DNA of 64,000 bases from Amycolatopsis benzoatilytica AK 16/65 (GTDB lineage: Bacteria > Actinomycetota > Actinomycetes > Mycobacteriales > Pseudonocardiaceae). The notes beneath the pieces are model-generated. The model was not told where the DNA came from. It saw nothing but the letters and a program-made list of their open reading frames with translations, and made no database searches. The DNA lies in NCBI RefSeq assembly GCF_000383915.1, contig NZ_KB912942.1, positions 1,896,561-1,960,560 on the forward strand, read 5' to 3'. Both the position numbers and the translations under genes were made by a program. Every line of letters starts with the position of its first letter. Position 1 is the stretch's first letter. This document shows positions 1-11,237 of this stretch, piece by piece.

Positions 1-106
1 GAGTATCGAACAGCAGCATCGCGGCGATGGTCATCGGGCGGCGCTGGTTGTGCAGCGCCAACATCGACGCGTCGAGCCCGGACAGCCGGGTCATGGTCAC
101 CGCCAT
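1..106 (-). CDS. Wax ester synthase/diacylglycerol acyltransferase, N-terminal fragment
   Basis: Only the first ~35 codons lie in the window; the gene runs off the left edge. The visible N-terminus has the TRLSGLDASM stretch typical of the start of actinobacterial WS/DGAT enzymes, which esterify acyl-CoA to diacylglycerol or fatty alcohol to make storage lipid. The catalytic HHxxxDG motif would lie outside the window. The ATG at 104-106 overlaps the stop of the upstream small gene (ATGGCGGTGA), suggesting translational coupling; a second in-frame ATG at 92-94 is an alternative start. Family assignment rests on a short stretch. Confidence 0.6.
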   Translation of the reverse strand, partial: MAVTMTRLSGLDASMLALHNQRRPMTIAAMLLFDT

Positions 107-363
107 CCCGAAGCCACGTCACCCCCGACCCGCGGTGGCAGCACTCCCACCCCCCGGCACCACCAGCACTCGACCTCGACGAGCGCAGTCCGGGCCCGAT
201 CAGCGGCGGCGGCCGGAGGCACCGCCGGCTCCCTGCCCGTGCCGCCACACGCGGGACACCACGCCAGCACGGACGGATCCAACGGCACCGCGTCACCGGC
301 GATCGACTCCGCGCAGCTTGGCTCGGCGGCGTGCTGGACGTGGTCGGATCCGGGCTGCGGCAT
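97..363 (-). CDS. Small CxxCxG-type zinc-finger protein (88 aa)
   Basis: Start chosen at 361-363 because AAGGAGA sits 6 nt upstream; an upstream ATG at 391-393 has no ribosome-binding site. Two cysteine pairs occur, CPACGGTG near residue 36 and CWWCRGVG near residue 68, resembling half of a DnaJ-type zinc-binding domain. No other domain is visible. The stop overlaps the start of the acyltransferase gene, so the two are probably co-translated. Possible role: zinc-binding partner or chaperone-like accessory; the function is not established. Confidence 0.65.
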   Translation of the reverse strand: MPQPGSDHVQHAAEPSCAESIAGDAVPLDPSVLAWCPACGGTGREPAVPPAAAADRARTALVEVECWWCRGVGVLPPRVGGDVASGWR

Positions 364-910
364 GCGATCTCCTTGTTGGTTCGGGAGGGTCATCCGGGCG
401 GAAGCGGACGGGAACCGGCCGACTCCGCGCCGACCGGTGCCCACCCTGGCTGCCGCGGACAGGGCCGCGTTCCCCCGACGAAACGCGGCACCGCACGCGG
501 CCCGTCTGGCATTCATTGATCTTCGATCGGCGCAAGGCGACGTTCCCGCACGGGCGCTCAACGCGCCACGACTGCTTCGACCGACCAGCTGTCGGGGGAA
601 TCGACCTTCTGCCGCTTTCAACCGATGAAACCCAAATCGCCGGGGTCCGGGGCGGCAGGCCGCACGAGAATAAGCAGAACGCCGCGGCTACCGCAACAGG
701 ACCGTTCGGGTGAGCGGCAATGCCCTGCGGATCCTGGGTTTTCGCCGTCGGGAAAACGATGACCGGCGGTGCGGGAATCCGGGAGGATGTGCACTCTCGC
801 GCGGGGAAGAATGACCGGATGCGGCTTGCGGAGCGGAGACCCGGCTGCCTACTCGGAAGTCGGTACGGGACCTCCTCGCCGATGGGTATGCATTGCGGTG
901 CAAGGTTTTC

Positions 911-979
911 CGCCGCTGCGCCCGCTTGAAGCCCGCCGCTGCGCCCGCTTGAAGTCCGTCGCTGCGCCCGCTTGAAGTC
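911..979 (+). repeat. Three tandem 23-bp units
   Basis: Units begin at 911, 934 and 957 and share CGCTGCGCCCGCTTGAAG, with one or two substitutions each. The third unit runs directly into the left arm of the hairpin at 979-1029, whose arm continues the same GAAGTCCGTGAAG-like sequence, so the tandem units may be slipped copies of the hairpin's flank. Confidence 0.85.
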
Positions 980-1029
980 CGTGAAGGGCCCCTTGAGGGA
1001 ATCTGGTTCCCTCAAGGGGCCCTTCACGG
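979..1029. repeat. Intergenic hairpin family, copy A (perfect 23-bp arms)
   Basis: Left arm 979-1001 and right arm 1007-1029 are exact reverse complements (CCGTGAAGGGCCCCTTGAGG and onward) around the 5-nt loop TCTGG. Related copies lie near 13234, 31524, 32502 and 37708, always between genes. No transposase is attached. Confidence 0.9.
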
Positions 1030-1077
1030 CCTGAATCACCGCGTGCCGGGCTCAGCGGTGAGGGGAGAGAATCCGCG

Positions 1078-1150
1078 CGCCGCCGCCGCATCCCGCCTTG
1101 CGCCGCCGCATCCCGCATCCCGCGCCGCGCATCCCGCGCCGCGCGTTCCG
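1078..1150. repeat. Degenerate 20-bp G+C-rich tandem repeat
   Basis: Successive ~20-bp blocks from 1081, 1101 and 1121 each contain a GCC-GC-GCATCCCGC core with increasing divergence to the right. It lies downstream of the minus-strand membrane protein gene ending at 1215. No function is evident. Confidence 0.6.
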
Positions 1151-1214
1151 CGTCCGGGCCACCGCCGCGCGATATCGGCCGTTGTTGCCGGCGACTGCCG
1201 ATGCCCGCGCTGGT

Positions 1215-2243
1215 TCATCGGTCATGGTGGGAGACGGCGAGGAAGGTGAGCCAGCCGGCGGCGGTGGGCAGCAGCCAGCTGGCGCAGCGGTAGAGCAGGA
1301 CTGCGATGGCGGCGGTGGGCGCGGCCAGTCCGCCCGCGGTGAGCGTGGCCAGCAGCGCGGTTTCGGCGGGCCCCGCCCCGTTCGGGGTGAGCTGGATCCC
1401 GATGCTCGCCTGGACAGCGAGGAAGCCGACAATGAGGGCGGGCCACGGAACGGATTCCGCCGCCGCGAGGCCGCAGCACGCGAGCGTCCACAGATCCAGC
1501 ACCCAGCTGACGGCGGCGACCGCGGCGAACCAGGCCCACTCGCGTGACCGCGGCCGCAGACGGGCGATGCGGGCGAATATCCGGCCGGTTGCCTGCGAAC
1601 CGGCGGCGGCCCAGCGCCGGAGCCGACCGATGGGCAGGTGCCGCGCGATCGCGACGGTTTGACGGGAAACCCAGGCCAGCGACGCGGGGCGGTCGATCAG
1701 CCATCCGGCCGCACCGGTCAGCAGCGTGATGGCGCACGCCAGCCCGGTGGCCGGCCACCAGCCGAGCAGTCCGTCGAATGCCAGCGCGAAGGGTGCTGCG
1801 GCCAGCAGGAGCGACGCGGAAAGGATCGCCGCGACGGTGGTCGCCCACAGCGAGAGCCCGGTGTCCACGCCTCGGCGGCGCAGCGCCGCGACGGTGTAGG
1901 CGACACCGGCGGTGGCACCGGCGGAGGGCACGGACTGGGCGATCGCGTTGCCGACGAAGTTCACCGCCTGCACTGTCGTGGACCGCAGCCGGTTGCCGCC
2001 CGAGACCAGCAGGAGACGTTGCAGCTCGCCGTATGCGGCCAGCGACGCCATGCCGCTGGCGACGCCCATGCCGAGCCAGCCCCACCGCAGCGAGGCCAGC
2101 CGCGCACCGAGGTCGTCCGTGGTCGCCAAGGTCGGCGTCAACTGCCAGACGGCGACCCCGAGCCCGGCGGCTGCCAGCACCCAGTCGGCCACCAGCCGCC
2201 AGCGCGACCGCCGCGCCGACTTCAGAGCCGTCCACAGCGCCAT
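1215..2243 (-). CDS. LPG-synthase-TM (UPF0104) family membrane protein
   Basis: About 342 residues with seven to eight hydrophobic segments and the QSVPSAGATAGVAYT and QLTPNGAGPAETALL blocks typical of the transmembrane/flippase domain of lysylphosphatidylglycerol synthase-like proteins. The soluble aminoacyl-transfer domain is absent, so it is not expected to make lysyl-PG alone; members are often linked to polyprenyl or glycolipid transport. Start set at the ATG 2241-2243 (GGAG upstream); an in-frame GTG at 2283-2285 could add 14 residues. The next gene on this strand begins about 250 bp away, so it is probably a single-gene unit. Confidence 0.7.
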   Translation of the reverse strand: MALWTALKSARRSRWRLVADWVLAAAGLGVAVWQLTPTLATTDDLGARLASLRWGWLGMGVASGMASLAAYGELQRLLLVSGGNRLRSTTVQAVNFVGNAIAQSVPSAGATAGVAYTVAALRRRGVDTGLSLWATTVAAILSASLLLAAAPFALAFDGLLGWWPATGLACAITLLTGAAGWLIDRPASLAWVSRQTVAIARHLPIGRLRRWAAAGSQATGRIFARIARLRPRSREWAWFAAVAAVSWVLDLWTLACCGLAAAESVPWPALIVGFLAVQASIGIQLTPNGAGPAETALLATLTAGGLAAPTAAIAVLLYRCASWLLPTAAGWLTFLAVSHHDR

Positions 2244-2496
2244 GGGGTCAGGCTCTCCGCCGCCTCGGCAGGTCGGCAAGGGCACTCGGGGCCCGCACGG
2301 AGATGTCGAAAGACCCTGGTGTGGCGCCGTCGAGGCGGGGAAGCGCTCGCTGGCCCTGCCTCGACCTGTCGCGTCGTGCTGGGTGTCGCGCGGCCTTCAC
2401 GACGACATCGGGCAGCCGGATCCGCCTGTCCTTTCCGGCCGCGTCGTTCGTTTCCGAGGCCCGCTCTGCCCGGCAAGGCGCCATCGGACGCTCCGC

Positions 2497-2931
2497 TCAG
2501 GGCTGGTCGGTGCGGATGGTGACGTGCAGGTAGTGCGCGATCCCCAGCCGTCGCCAGACCCGGGCATGCGCGGCCGGCACCTGGGGCCAGGCGGTGGCCG
2601 CGTCGATGATCTGCGGTGCGGTCACCTCGTAGGTCTCACCGCGGGCCTGGACGGTGGCCCGGCCGGCGGCCAGGACGTTGCGCAGCCAATCGACCCCGGT
2701 TCCGTAGGGCAGCGGGATGACGAAACCGTTCCCGGCACGGTCCGCGACCACCGGAGTGGCGTACGCCTTTCCCGACCGGCGCCCGGTGTGCCGGATCACC
2801 GCCGCGTACCAGTGTCGGCTTCCGGCGACTCGCATCATGAGCGGGTTGACGATGTGCTTGACGAATGCCCGCAGCGGGTCCTTCGCGGGCCGCTCCGTTC
2901 CCGACGTGCGGTCTCGATCCATTGTGGACAT
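2497..2931 (-). CDS. Nitroreductase/deazaflavin-dependent oxidoreductase (DDN-like)
   Basis: About 144 residues of the F420-dependent split-barrel family that includes Mycobacterium Ddn. Supporting features are an N-terminal helix, HTGRRSGKAYATPV, a central GNGFVIPLPYG strand and WLRNVLAAGRATVQARG. Such enzymes use reduced F420 to reduce quinones, nitro compounds or other electrophiles. The start at 2929-2931 follows GGGAGG by 7 nt; an upstream ATG would add 16 basic residues and looks less likely. It sits beside the P-type ATPase on the same strand with a ~98-bp gap, a pairing also seen in actinobacterial hypoxia gene sets. Confidence 0.8.
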   Translation of the reverse strand: MSTMDRDRTSGTERPAKDPLRAFVKHIVNPLMMRVAGSRHWYAAVIRHTGRRSGKAYATPVVADRAGNGFVIPLPYGTGVDWLRNVLAAGRATVQARGETYEVTAPQIIDAATAWPQVPAAHARVWRRLGIAHYLHVTIRTDQP

Positions 2932-3028
2932 ACGGCCCTCCCGAAGTCGCCTCCGTGCTCGGGTCCAGATTCGCCGCACCGCACGCGGGGGTCAGGAGGA
3001 CAAAGCCACGCCTGAGGAGGACCTTCGG

Positions 3029-5758
<2,730 letters not shown>

Positions 5759-5900
5759 CAGCACCCCACGAGTCGCCGCGTTCGGCCACAGTGTCGCCCG
5801 GCGGGACCGGAGCGGACGACGGCCGGTTGCCCTCACCTCGGTGACCAACGACCCCTCCGGCCAGCCTCGCCGCGCGGACGGCTGGCGCGGACACGGCGGG

Positions 5901-7502
5901 CTACCCGCGCGGCGCTGTCCGGTTCCGCTGCCAGCCGCGGATCCGGTCGATGAGGTCGGTCGGACGTTCCTCGACCAAGTCCAAGGCGCCGGCGTAGATG
6001 CTGCCGTCGCCGCCGTCGACGGTGATCGGATCTCCTTCGCGGAGTTCGAGGTCGCCGAAGCGCACCGTGCGGGCTTTGGCGTCGATAACGAGGTCGGCGC
6101 AGTTGACCAGGCAGACGAGGCCGAGCTGGCGGGCGACCACGGCCGCGTGCGAAGTTCGTGCGCCGCGGGCGGTGAGCAGGCCGCCGCACGCTGCCAGCGC
6201 CGCGATGTCGTCGGTGGATGCCTCGGGCCGCACGAGGACCGCCCGCGCACCGTGCCGCAGATGATCGGCGGCGGCGGTCGCGTCCAGTGCGATCGGGCCG
6301 GTGGCGACGCCGGTGCTGGCGGGCACGGCGCGCCCGAGCGTCCGCTGCCCCGGCCCCGGCACGAGCCGGTGGCGGGTGATGCGGTCCAGGTCGTAGCCGC
6401 GGAGCCGATCGACGGCGGTGTCGCGGTCGATGAGGCCCTCGTCGACCAGATCGCAGGCGATGCGCAGCGCCGCCCATGGGGTGCGTTTGGCGGCGCGGGT
6501 CTGCAGCAGCCAGAGGGTGCCCTCTTCGACGGTGAACTCGAAATCCTGGGCGTCGGCGAACACCGTTTCCAGGGTGCTGCCGACTTTGCTCAGCTGCCGG
6601 GCGAGAGCCGGGCTCAGATCGGTTTCCCCGCTGCCGTCGCCGATGCGGTTGCGGCCGGCGACGACATCCTCGCCTTGGGCGTCGAGGAGAAAATCGGCAT
6701 ACAAGCGGTGCTCGCCGGTGGCGGGATCGCGGGTGAAGGCTACGCCGGAGCCCGAGTCCAGTCCTCGGTTGCCGAACACCATGGCCTGCACGGTCACGGC
6801 GGTGCCGGGAAGGTCGGTCAGCCGCTCGATCCGCCGGTACGCGGCCGCCCGGTCGCTGTTCCACGATCGGAACACTCCCTCGATCGCACCGGTCAGCTGA
6901 GCCGCCGGATCTTGGGGAAACGGCCGGCCCACGACCGACCGGTAGGTTTCGAGCATCCGGCCGGTCAGTTCGCGCAGTCCGGCGACGTCGAGCTCGTTCA
7001 CCGCGGGTACCCCGTGCCGCCGGGTCGCTTCGTCGGCCAGTTCGGCGAACGGCGCGGGCGAGCTGCCGTCGACGACCTCGGCGTAACACTGGATCAATCG
7101 CCGGAACGAGTCCCAGACGAATACCGGATCGCCGGTCGCCAGCAGCAGTCCCGGCAGCGTGCGCTCGCAGAGCCCGACGTCCAGAACGGTGTCGAGCATG
7201 CCGGGCATGGATACCGGCGCGCCCGAGCGCACTGACACCAGCAGAGGTCTGCGGTCGGCGCCGAACCGCCGGCCAGTGCGGAGTTCGAGATGACGAATTC
7301 CGCGCGCGATCAGCTCGCGGACCGGTGCGTCGAGCTGTCCGCCGCGTTCGTGGTAGTCCGCGCAGAGCGGGGTGCCGAGGACGAACGCGGGCGGGATGGG
7401 CAGCGCCGCGTCGGCCATGCGCATCAAGCCGGCGGCCTTCGCGCCGACGATCTCGGTGTCGGGCGAGGGGGAGCCGCTGGCGCTCAGGAGGAACAGGCTC
7501 AT
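5901..7502 (-). CDS. Short PPDK-like enzyme: ATP-binding plus phosphohistidine domains
   Basis: 533 residues against ~880 in full pyruvate phosphate dikinase. It has the N-terminal [13 protein letters not shown] and [19 protein letters not shown]-binding motifs and a swivelling domain with [13 protein letters not shown], whose His452 is the expected phosphocarrier. The C-terminal PEP/pyruvate TIM barrel is absent, so it cannot run the full PPDK reaction alone; a partner barrel or another phosphoacceptor is needed. The ATG at 7500-7502 overlaps the stop of the upstream gene (ATGA), so the two are coupled. The reading frame ends cleanly, so the short form looks stable rather than a recent truncation. 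Confidence 0.8.
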   Translation of the reverse strand: MSLFLLSASGSPSPDTEIVGAKAAGLMRMADAALPIPPAFVLGTPLCADYHERGGQLDAPVRELIARGIRHLELRTGRRFGADRRPLLVSVRSGAPVSMPGMLDTVLDVGLCERTLPGLLLATGDPVFVWDSFRRLIQCYAEVVDGSSPAPFAELADEATRRHGVPAVNELDVAGLRELTGRMLETYRSVVGRPFPQDPAAQLTGAIEGVFRSWNSDRAAAYRRIERLTDLPGTAVTVQAMVFGNRGLDSGSGVAFTRDPATGEHRLYADFLLDAQGEDVVAGRNRIGDGSGETDLSPALARQLSKVGSTLETVFADAQDFEFTVEEGTLWLLQTRAAKRTPWAALRIACDLVDEGLIDRDTAVDRLRGYDLDRITRHRLVPGPGQRTLGRAVPASTGVATGPIALDATAAADHLRHGARAVLVRPEASTDDIAALAACGGLLTARGARTSHAAVVARQLGLVCLVNCADLVIDAKARTVRFGDLELREGDPITVDGGDGSIYAGALDLVEERPTDLIDRIRGWQRNRTAPRG

Positions 7503-9439
7503 CGGCTGGCCACCAGACCGAGAATGTGGTCGCGCAGCCCCAGCGCCGAGCGCAGCAGCGCATCCGTGGCGTCCTCCACGGTCCGCGACACTCCGTCGGC
7601 GACGTAAAGGCTGCGGAACTCGGGAGCCTGGGTGACCAGTGCGGCACGGGCAGTGCGGTCGGCCGAGTCGGCGTCGTGTTCCAGAATGCCGACCCGCTCG
7701 ATGGCGAGCAGGAAATCCTCCAGGTCCTCGGACTGGGCTCCGTCGACCACATGCCGGGCGAGCTCGACGACCTTGAGGTGCTCGCGAGCCGCCCGCACGG
7801 CCACCGCGGCGACCGGTTCGAGCAGCGGCGGTATCGCGCCGGTCGCGTCCGGTGCCAGGAGAGTCAGCTGGAACACCGCCTCCTCGAGGGAGTCGACAGC
7901 GTCGTCGGCGGTGACCGTCAGCCGGGCGACGGTGCCGCCGCCGTCGACCCGCCGGGCGTCCCGGCGCTGTGCGATCACGAACTCGTCGGCCCGGTGCTCC
8001 CAGCCGGCTGCCCGGACCGCCGCGCGCTGCAGGTAGTCCGCGCCGCCCGGCGCGCCGAGCCGCAGCAAGGCCCCGTGCAGCGCCTGCGCGCACTCGACGA
8101 TCAGACTGGCGTGCTCGGCGCTGGTGTCCAGCAGTCTCTGGTGCGATGCCTGGACGTGTCGACGGACTTCGACGCGCAGCTCGTCGTGGATCAGCCGCGC
8201 GGACTTGCCGGCCAGCCGGCCGAGCGCCGCGGCGCGGAGCGCGAATTTCGTGACCGCTACGGTGGAATCCCGGCCGAGCACGTCGACCAGCGGTTCCCCG
8301 TAGCGGGCCCGCACGGTGACCGCGGCCTCGACCGCGTCGTAGATCAGCCGTTCGCCGCCGAGAGAAAGCCAGGCCAGGTGCCCGACATTCTCCTCGGCCG
8401 CCCAGCTCAGCACGGCGATCGCGGCATCGCGGCCCAGCAACGGCGTCAGCCGCTTGCGGGCCCGGTTCCAGTCCAGGACGAATACCAGCCGCGATCCGAC
8501 CCGCCGCAGGTACGACGCGAGCCCGGCGGTGTCCGCCGCCACGAACCGGGCGACCGCCACGTGGTGCTCGCCGAGCACCGCGCCGCCGTGCCGGCGCTGA
8601 GCGTCGGACCAGTCGACGTCGTAGCCGGCCAGCATCGACTCGAAGAACCGCAGCCGCCGCGGGTGCACATCGGTGTAGGTCAGCGTGGCCGCCAGCCCCT
8701 CGACCGCCAGCAGGACCACATGGGCGTCCGTGGTGCCGAGATCGTTCTGGATCACCAGCCGGTCGCCGTCCCGGGTCGCCGTCGTGGCCAGGCCAGGGTG
8801 GTCGAACTTCATGGCCTCGGTCTCGTGGACGCCGGCCATGAACGCGGCCACCAGCTCGCGATCGCCCTCGCCGAGCCGGTAGCAGGCCGCGCCGTCGACC
8901 GATTCGGTGGCGAGCCGGCCCTGCAGCTGGTTCAGGGCACGGTGGGCGTCCATCACCAGCAAATGCGGCGAGTCGCCGTCGCGGCGATTGGTCGAAGCGA
9001 TGGCATCCAGGTAATCGCCGTCCACCAGGTCACCGGTGATCTCGCGCGCGGCGGCCGACAGCGCGGCCAGGCGTGCCGCGTCCGGCGCGGCAACGCCGGC
9101 CGCTGTCAGCGGTGCCAGCATCTGCCCGATCGCGGTGTGCAGTTCCCGCTGAATCCGGGCCGCTCCGGCGATGAGATACCGGCCGTCGTCGGCCCGCTGG
9201 GCGGTGGCGACCACCTCGTCGTAGCCGGGGTCGCGGACTCCGGCAGCGAGTCGTTCGGCGCGCAACACAGCGACCGGCCCGGCCGGATGGTCGGCGCGGT
9301 TTCTGGCTGCCTGCACCAGACTCAGCAAGTATTTGGCCCGCTCGTTGGCCGCCAGCCCGCGAGTGACCAGGAACGGCAGCAGCAGAGTCGGTTCGCCGAG
9401 TTCCTCGACGATCTCGGTCTTGGCCGCAGGAACGGTCAT
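7499..9439 (-). CDS. Unrecognised 646-aa helical protein coupled to the PPDK-like gene
   Basis: Start at 9437-9439 has GGAGG 8 nt upstream. No enzyme motif is recognised. The N-terminal ~370 residues look alpha/beta, reminiscent of release-factor-eRF1-like or Vms1-like folds (weak impression); the C-terminal third is mostly helical with regularly spaced acidic residues, reminiscent of PhoU/DUF47-type bundles. The stop overlaps the PPDK-like start, implying a fixed stoichiometric partnership. It may regulate or complete the PPDK-like enzyme; that is inference from context only. Confidence 0.55.
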   Translation of the reverse strand: MTVPAAKTEIVEELGEPTLLLPFLVTRGLAANERAKYLLSLVQAARNRADHPAGPVAVLRAERLAAGVRDPGYDEVVATAQRADDGRYLIAGAARIQRELHTAIGQMLAPLTAAGVAAPDAARLAALSAAAREITGDLVDGDYLDAIASTNRRDGDSPHLLVMDAHRALNQLQGRLATESVDGAACYRLGEGDRELVAAFMAGVHETEAMKFDHPGLATTATRDGDRLVIQNDLGTTDAHVVLLAVEGLAATLTYTDVHPRRLRFFESMLAGYDVDWSDAQRRHGGAVLGEHHVAVARFVAADTAGLASYLRRVGSRLVFVLDWNRARKRLTPLLGRDAAIAVLSWAAEENVGHLAWLSLGGERLIYDAVEAAVTVRARYGEPLVDVLGRDSTVAVTKFALRAAALGRLAGKSARLIHDELRVEVRRHVQASHQRLLDTSAEHASLIVECAQALHGALLRLGAPGGADYLQRAAVRAAGWEHRADEFVIAQRRDARRVDGGGTVARLTVTADDAVDSLEEAVFQLTLLAPDATGAIPPLLEPVAAVAVRAAREHLKVVELARHVVDGAQSEDLEDFLLAIERVGILEHDADSADRTARAALVTQAPEFRSLYVADGVSRTVEDATDALLRSALGLRDHILGLVASR

Positions 9440-9664
9440 CGTCGGGACCTCCGCCTATGACCGACGCGACCGATCAGCAGCGGGCCGCCGGTTCCCGATT
9501 TCTTCCCGGGTCGAGGATCGTCCAGTGCCAGGGCAGCCGGGCAGGGTCGTTGGACCCGGGCCGACGGGCCGTCGGTCGCTACCCGAGCGGAGGGACCATC
9601 GTCAGCTGCCGGGCGGGCCGTTCGACCGCAGAAGTCCGTCGCCAACGCCGGTAGCGTCTCGCAG

Positions 9665-11182
9665 ATGCGGGAAGAGGAGCTGAAATTCTCGGCAAGCGAC
9701 GATTTCGTCCTGCCAGGGCTGGCCTCGCTCGCGGCCGACGGCGGTGAGGTCTTGCGGGCGGGCACCCGCCGGTTGGCGGCGACCTACTACGACTCGGCCG
9801 ATCTGCGGCTGGCCCGCTCTGGTGTGACGTTGCGCCGCCGCACCGGCGAGGACGGCCCGCCCTGGCACTTGAAGCTGCCGACCGGGACCGTGAACGTGCG
9901 AGAAGAGCTGGCCGCGGCCGGCCCGGAGGGCGAACCGCCACCGGAACTGGCTCGGCTCGTCACCGGGTGGCTGCGCACCGCCGCGCTCGCTCCGGTGGTG
10001 TCCCTGGAAACGATCCGCGACGCGTGGGAGGTCCGCGACCAGACCGGCCAGGCGCTGGTCGAACTGGTCGACGACAGTGTCACTGTTCGCCGCGACGGCG
10101 AGACTGTCGCGCGGTTCCGGGAGCTGGAGGTCGAACGCAAGGCACACGGGGACCTCGCCGCATCGGCAATGCGGGGGACCGCGACGCTGCTCGCCGAGGC
10201 TGGGGCGACCGGGGGCGAGTTCGTGCCCAAAGCGATCCGGGCACTGGGCGCCCAGGCGCTCGAACCGCCCGATCTCACCCCGCCCGGCCCGCTTCCGCAT
10301 CGACCGGCCGGGGGCGAAGTCGTCACGGACGCGTTGCGCCGGACCGTGGCCCGCTTGATCGACCACGACGTGCGGGTGCGCCGCCTCGAGCCGGACGCCG
10401 TGCACCAGATGCGAGTGTGCTGCCGTCGGCTGCGCAGCGACTTGCGGATCTTCGCGCCCCTGGTCGACCCGGAATTCGCCGCACCGGTCATCGAGCACGT
10501 CCGCTGGCTGGGCGGCGTGCTCGGCGAACCCCGCGATGCCGAGGTGCTGCATGCCCGGCTGCACCACACGGCCGGCGCCGATCCGCTGGCGCCGCTCGAC
10601 GAGCGGGCGATCGCCGTCTTGGACGGCGACTTGGCCGAGCGGGAGCGGTGCGCACTGCAAGCGCTCGCCGAGGCGATGGACGCCCGTCGTTACGCCGAGG
10701 TCCTCGACGCCCTCGTCGAGGCCGCCCTGCATCCGCGACTCACCGCTCAGGCGCGGCGTCCCGCCAGCCGCACCCTGCCACGCCGGGTCGCCAAAGCGTG
10801 GCGGAATCTCGAGACCGCTGCGAAGCTGAAGCCCCTCGACCCCGACGAGTCCTGGCACGCAGCCCGCATCCAGGCCAAACGCGCCCGCTACGCAGCCGAA
10901 GCCGTCGCACCCGCGATCGGCCGGGACGCTGCTCGGCTGGCCGACGCCATCGCCGAAATCCAGGACGTCCTCGGCGACCATCACGACGCGGTCATCGCCG
11001 CCCAGGAATGGGCCGAGCTCGCCAGGCGGCATCCCGACGACCCGGCGGTGATCCTCGCCTGCGGCCGGCTCGTCGAACGCGAACGCGCCGCCGCCCGCGC
11101 CGACCGGGCCCGGTTCGACCGCGCCTGGAAGCGGGCGGCCAGACCTCGGCTCACTCGGTGGCTCGCCGGGTCGAAGCGCTGA
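9665..11182 (+). CDS. CYTH-CHAD domain protein (505 aa)
   Basis: The N-terminal ~200 residues form a CYTH domain, starting with the EEELKF variant of the ExExK signature and continuing with ATYYDSADLRLA, LRRRTGE and HLKLP. The C-terminal ~280 residues are a CHAD helical domain with conserved histidines and basic residues (VHQMRVCCRRLRSDLR, LGEPRDAEV, AARIQAKRARYAAE, LGDHHDAV). CYTH binds triphosphate or polyphosphate with divalent metal; CHAD binds polyphosphate. A role in polyphosphate metabolism is likely. The gene is divergent from the 646-aa gene with a 225-bp shared promoter region. Confidence 0.88.
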   Translation: MREEELKFSASDDFVLPGLASLAADGGEVLRAGTRRLAATYYDSADLRLARSGVTLRRRTGEDGPPWHLKLPTGTVNVREELAAAGPEGEPPPELARLVTGWLRTAALAPVVSLETIRDAWEVRDQTGQALVELVDDSVTVRRDGETVARFRELEVERKAHGDLAASAMRGTATLLAEAGATGGEFVPKAIRALGAQALEPPDLTPPGPLPHRPAGGEVVTDALRRTVARLIDHDVRVRRLEPDAVHQMRVCCRRLRSDLRIFAPLVDPEFAAPVIEHVRWLGGVLGEPRDAEVLHARLHHTAGADPLAPLDERAIAVLDGDLAERERCALQALAEAMDARRYAEVLDALVEAALHPRLTAQARRPASRTLPRRVAKAWRNLETAAKLKPLDPDESWHAARIQAKRARYAAEAVAPAIGRDAARLADAIAEIQDVLGDHHDAVIAAQEWAELARRHPDDPAVILACGRLVERERAAARADRARFDRAWKRAARPRLTRWLAGSKR

Positions 11183-11237
11183 CACCGGGTCGCCCCGGAT
11201 CTCGCGGGAGCTCGAAGAGGCCGGCCGTGGTCGATCG

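Larger units (their letters stand above)
364..1214. other. 850-bp gap without a convincing gene
   Basis: Reading frames here lack ribosome-binding sites and recognisable domains. The gap holds a 23-bp tandem repeat, one copy of the intergenic hairpin family, and a degenerate 20-bp G+C repeat, listed separately. The promoter for the minus-strand small zinc protein should lie just right of 363. Confidence 0.6.

Noticed and set aside
1078..1150. CRISPR-like array
   Set aside because: The 20-bp blocks have no unique spacers and no cas genes are near.
364..1214. Several short frames in the first gap
   Set aside because: None has a ribosome-binding site or recognisable domain; composition fits non-coding G+C-rich DNA with repeats.
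5759..6250. N-terminal extension of the P-type ATPase
   Set aside because: The frame is open, but this part is antisense-like in composition and the ATG at 5756-5758 gives the family's normal N-terminus.
9440..9664. A DosR-type box between the 646-aa and CYTH-CHAD genes
   Set aside because: Some GGGAC-like words occur but no convincing palindrome could be seen.
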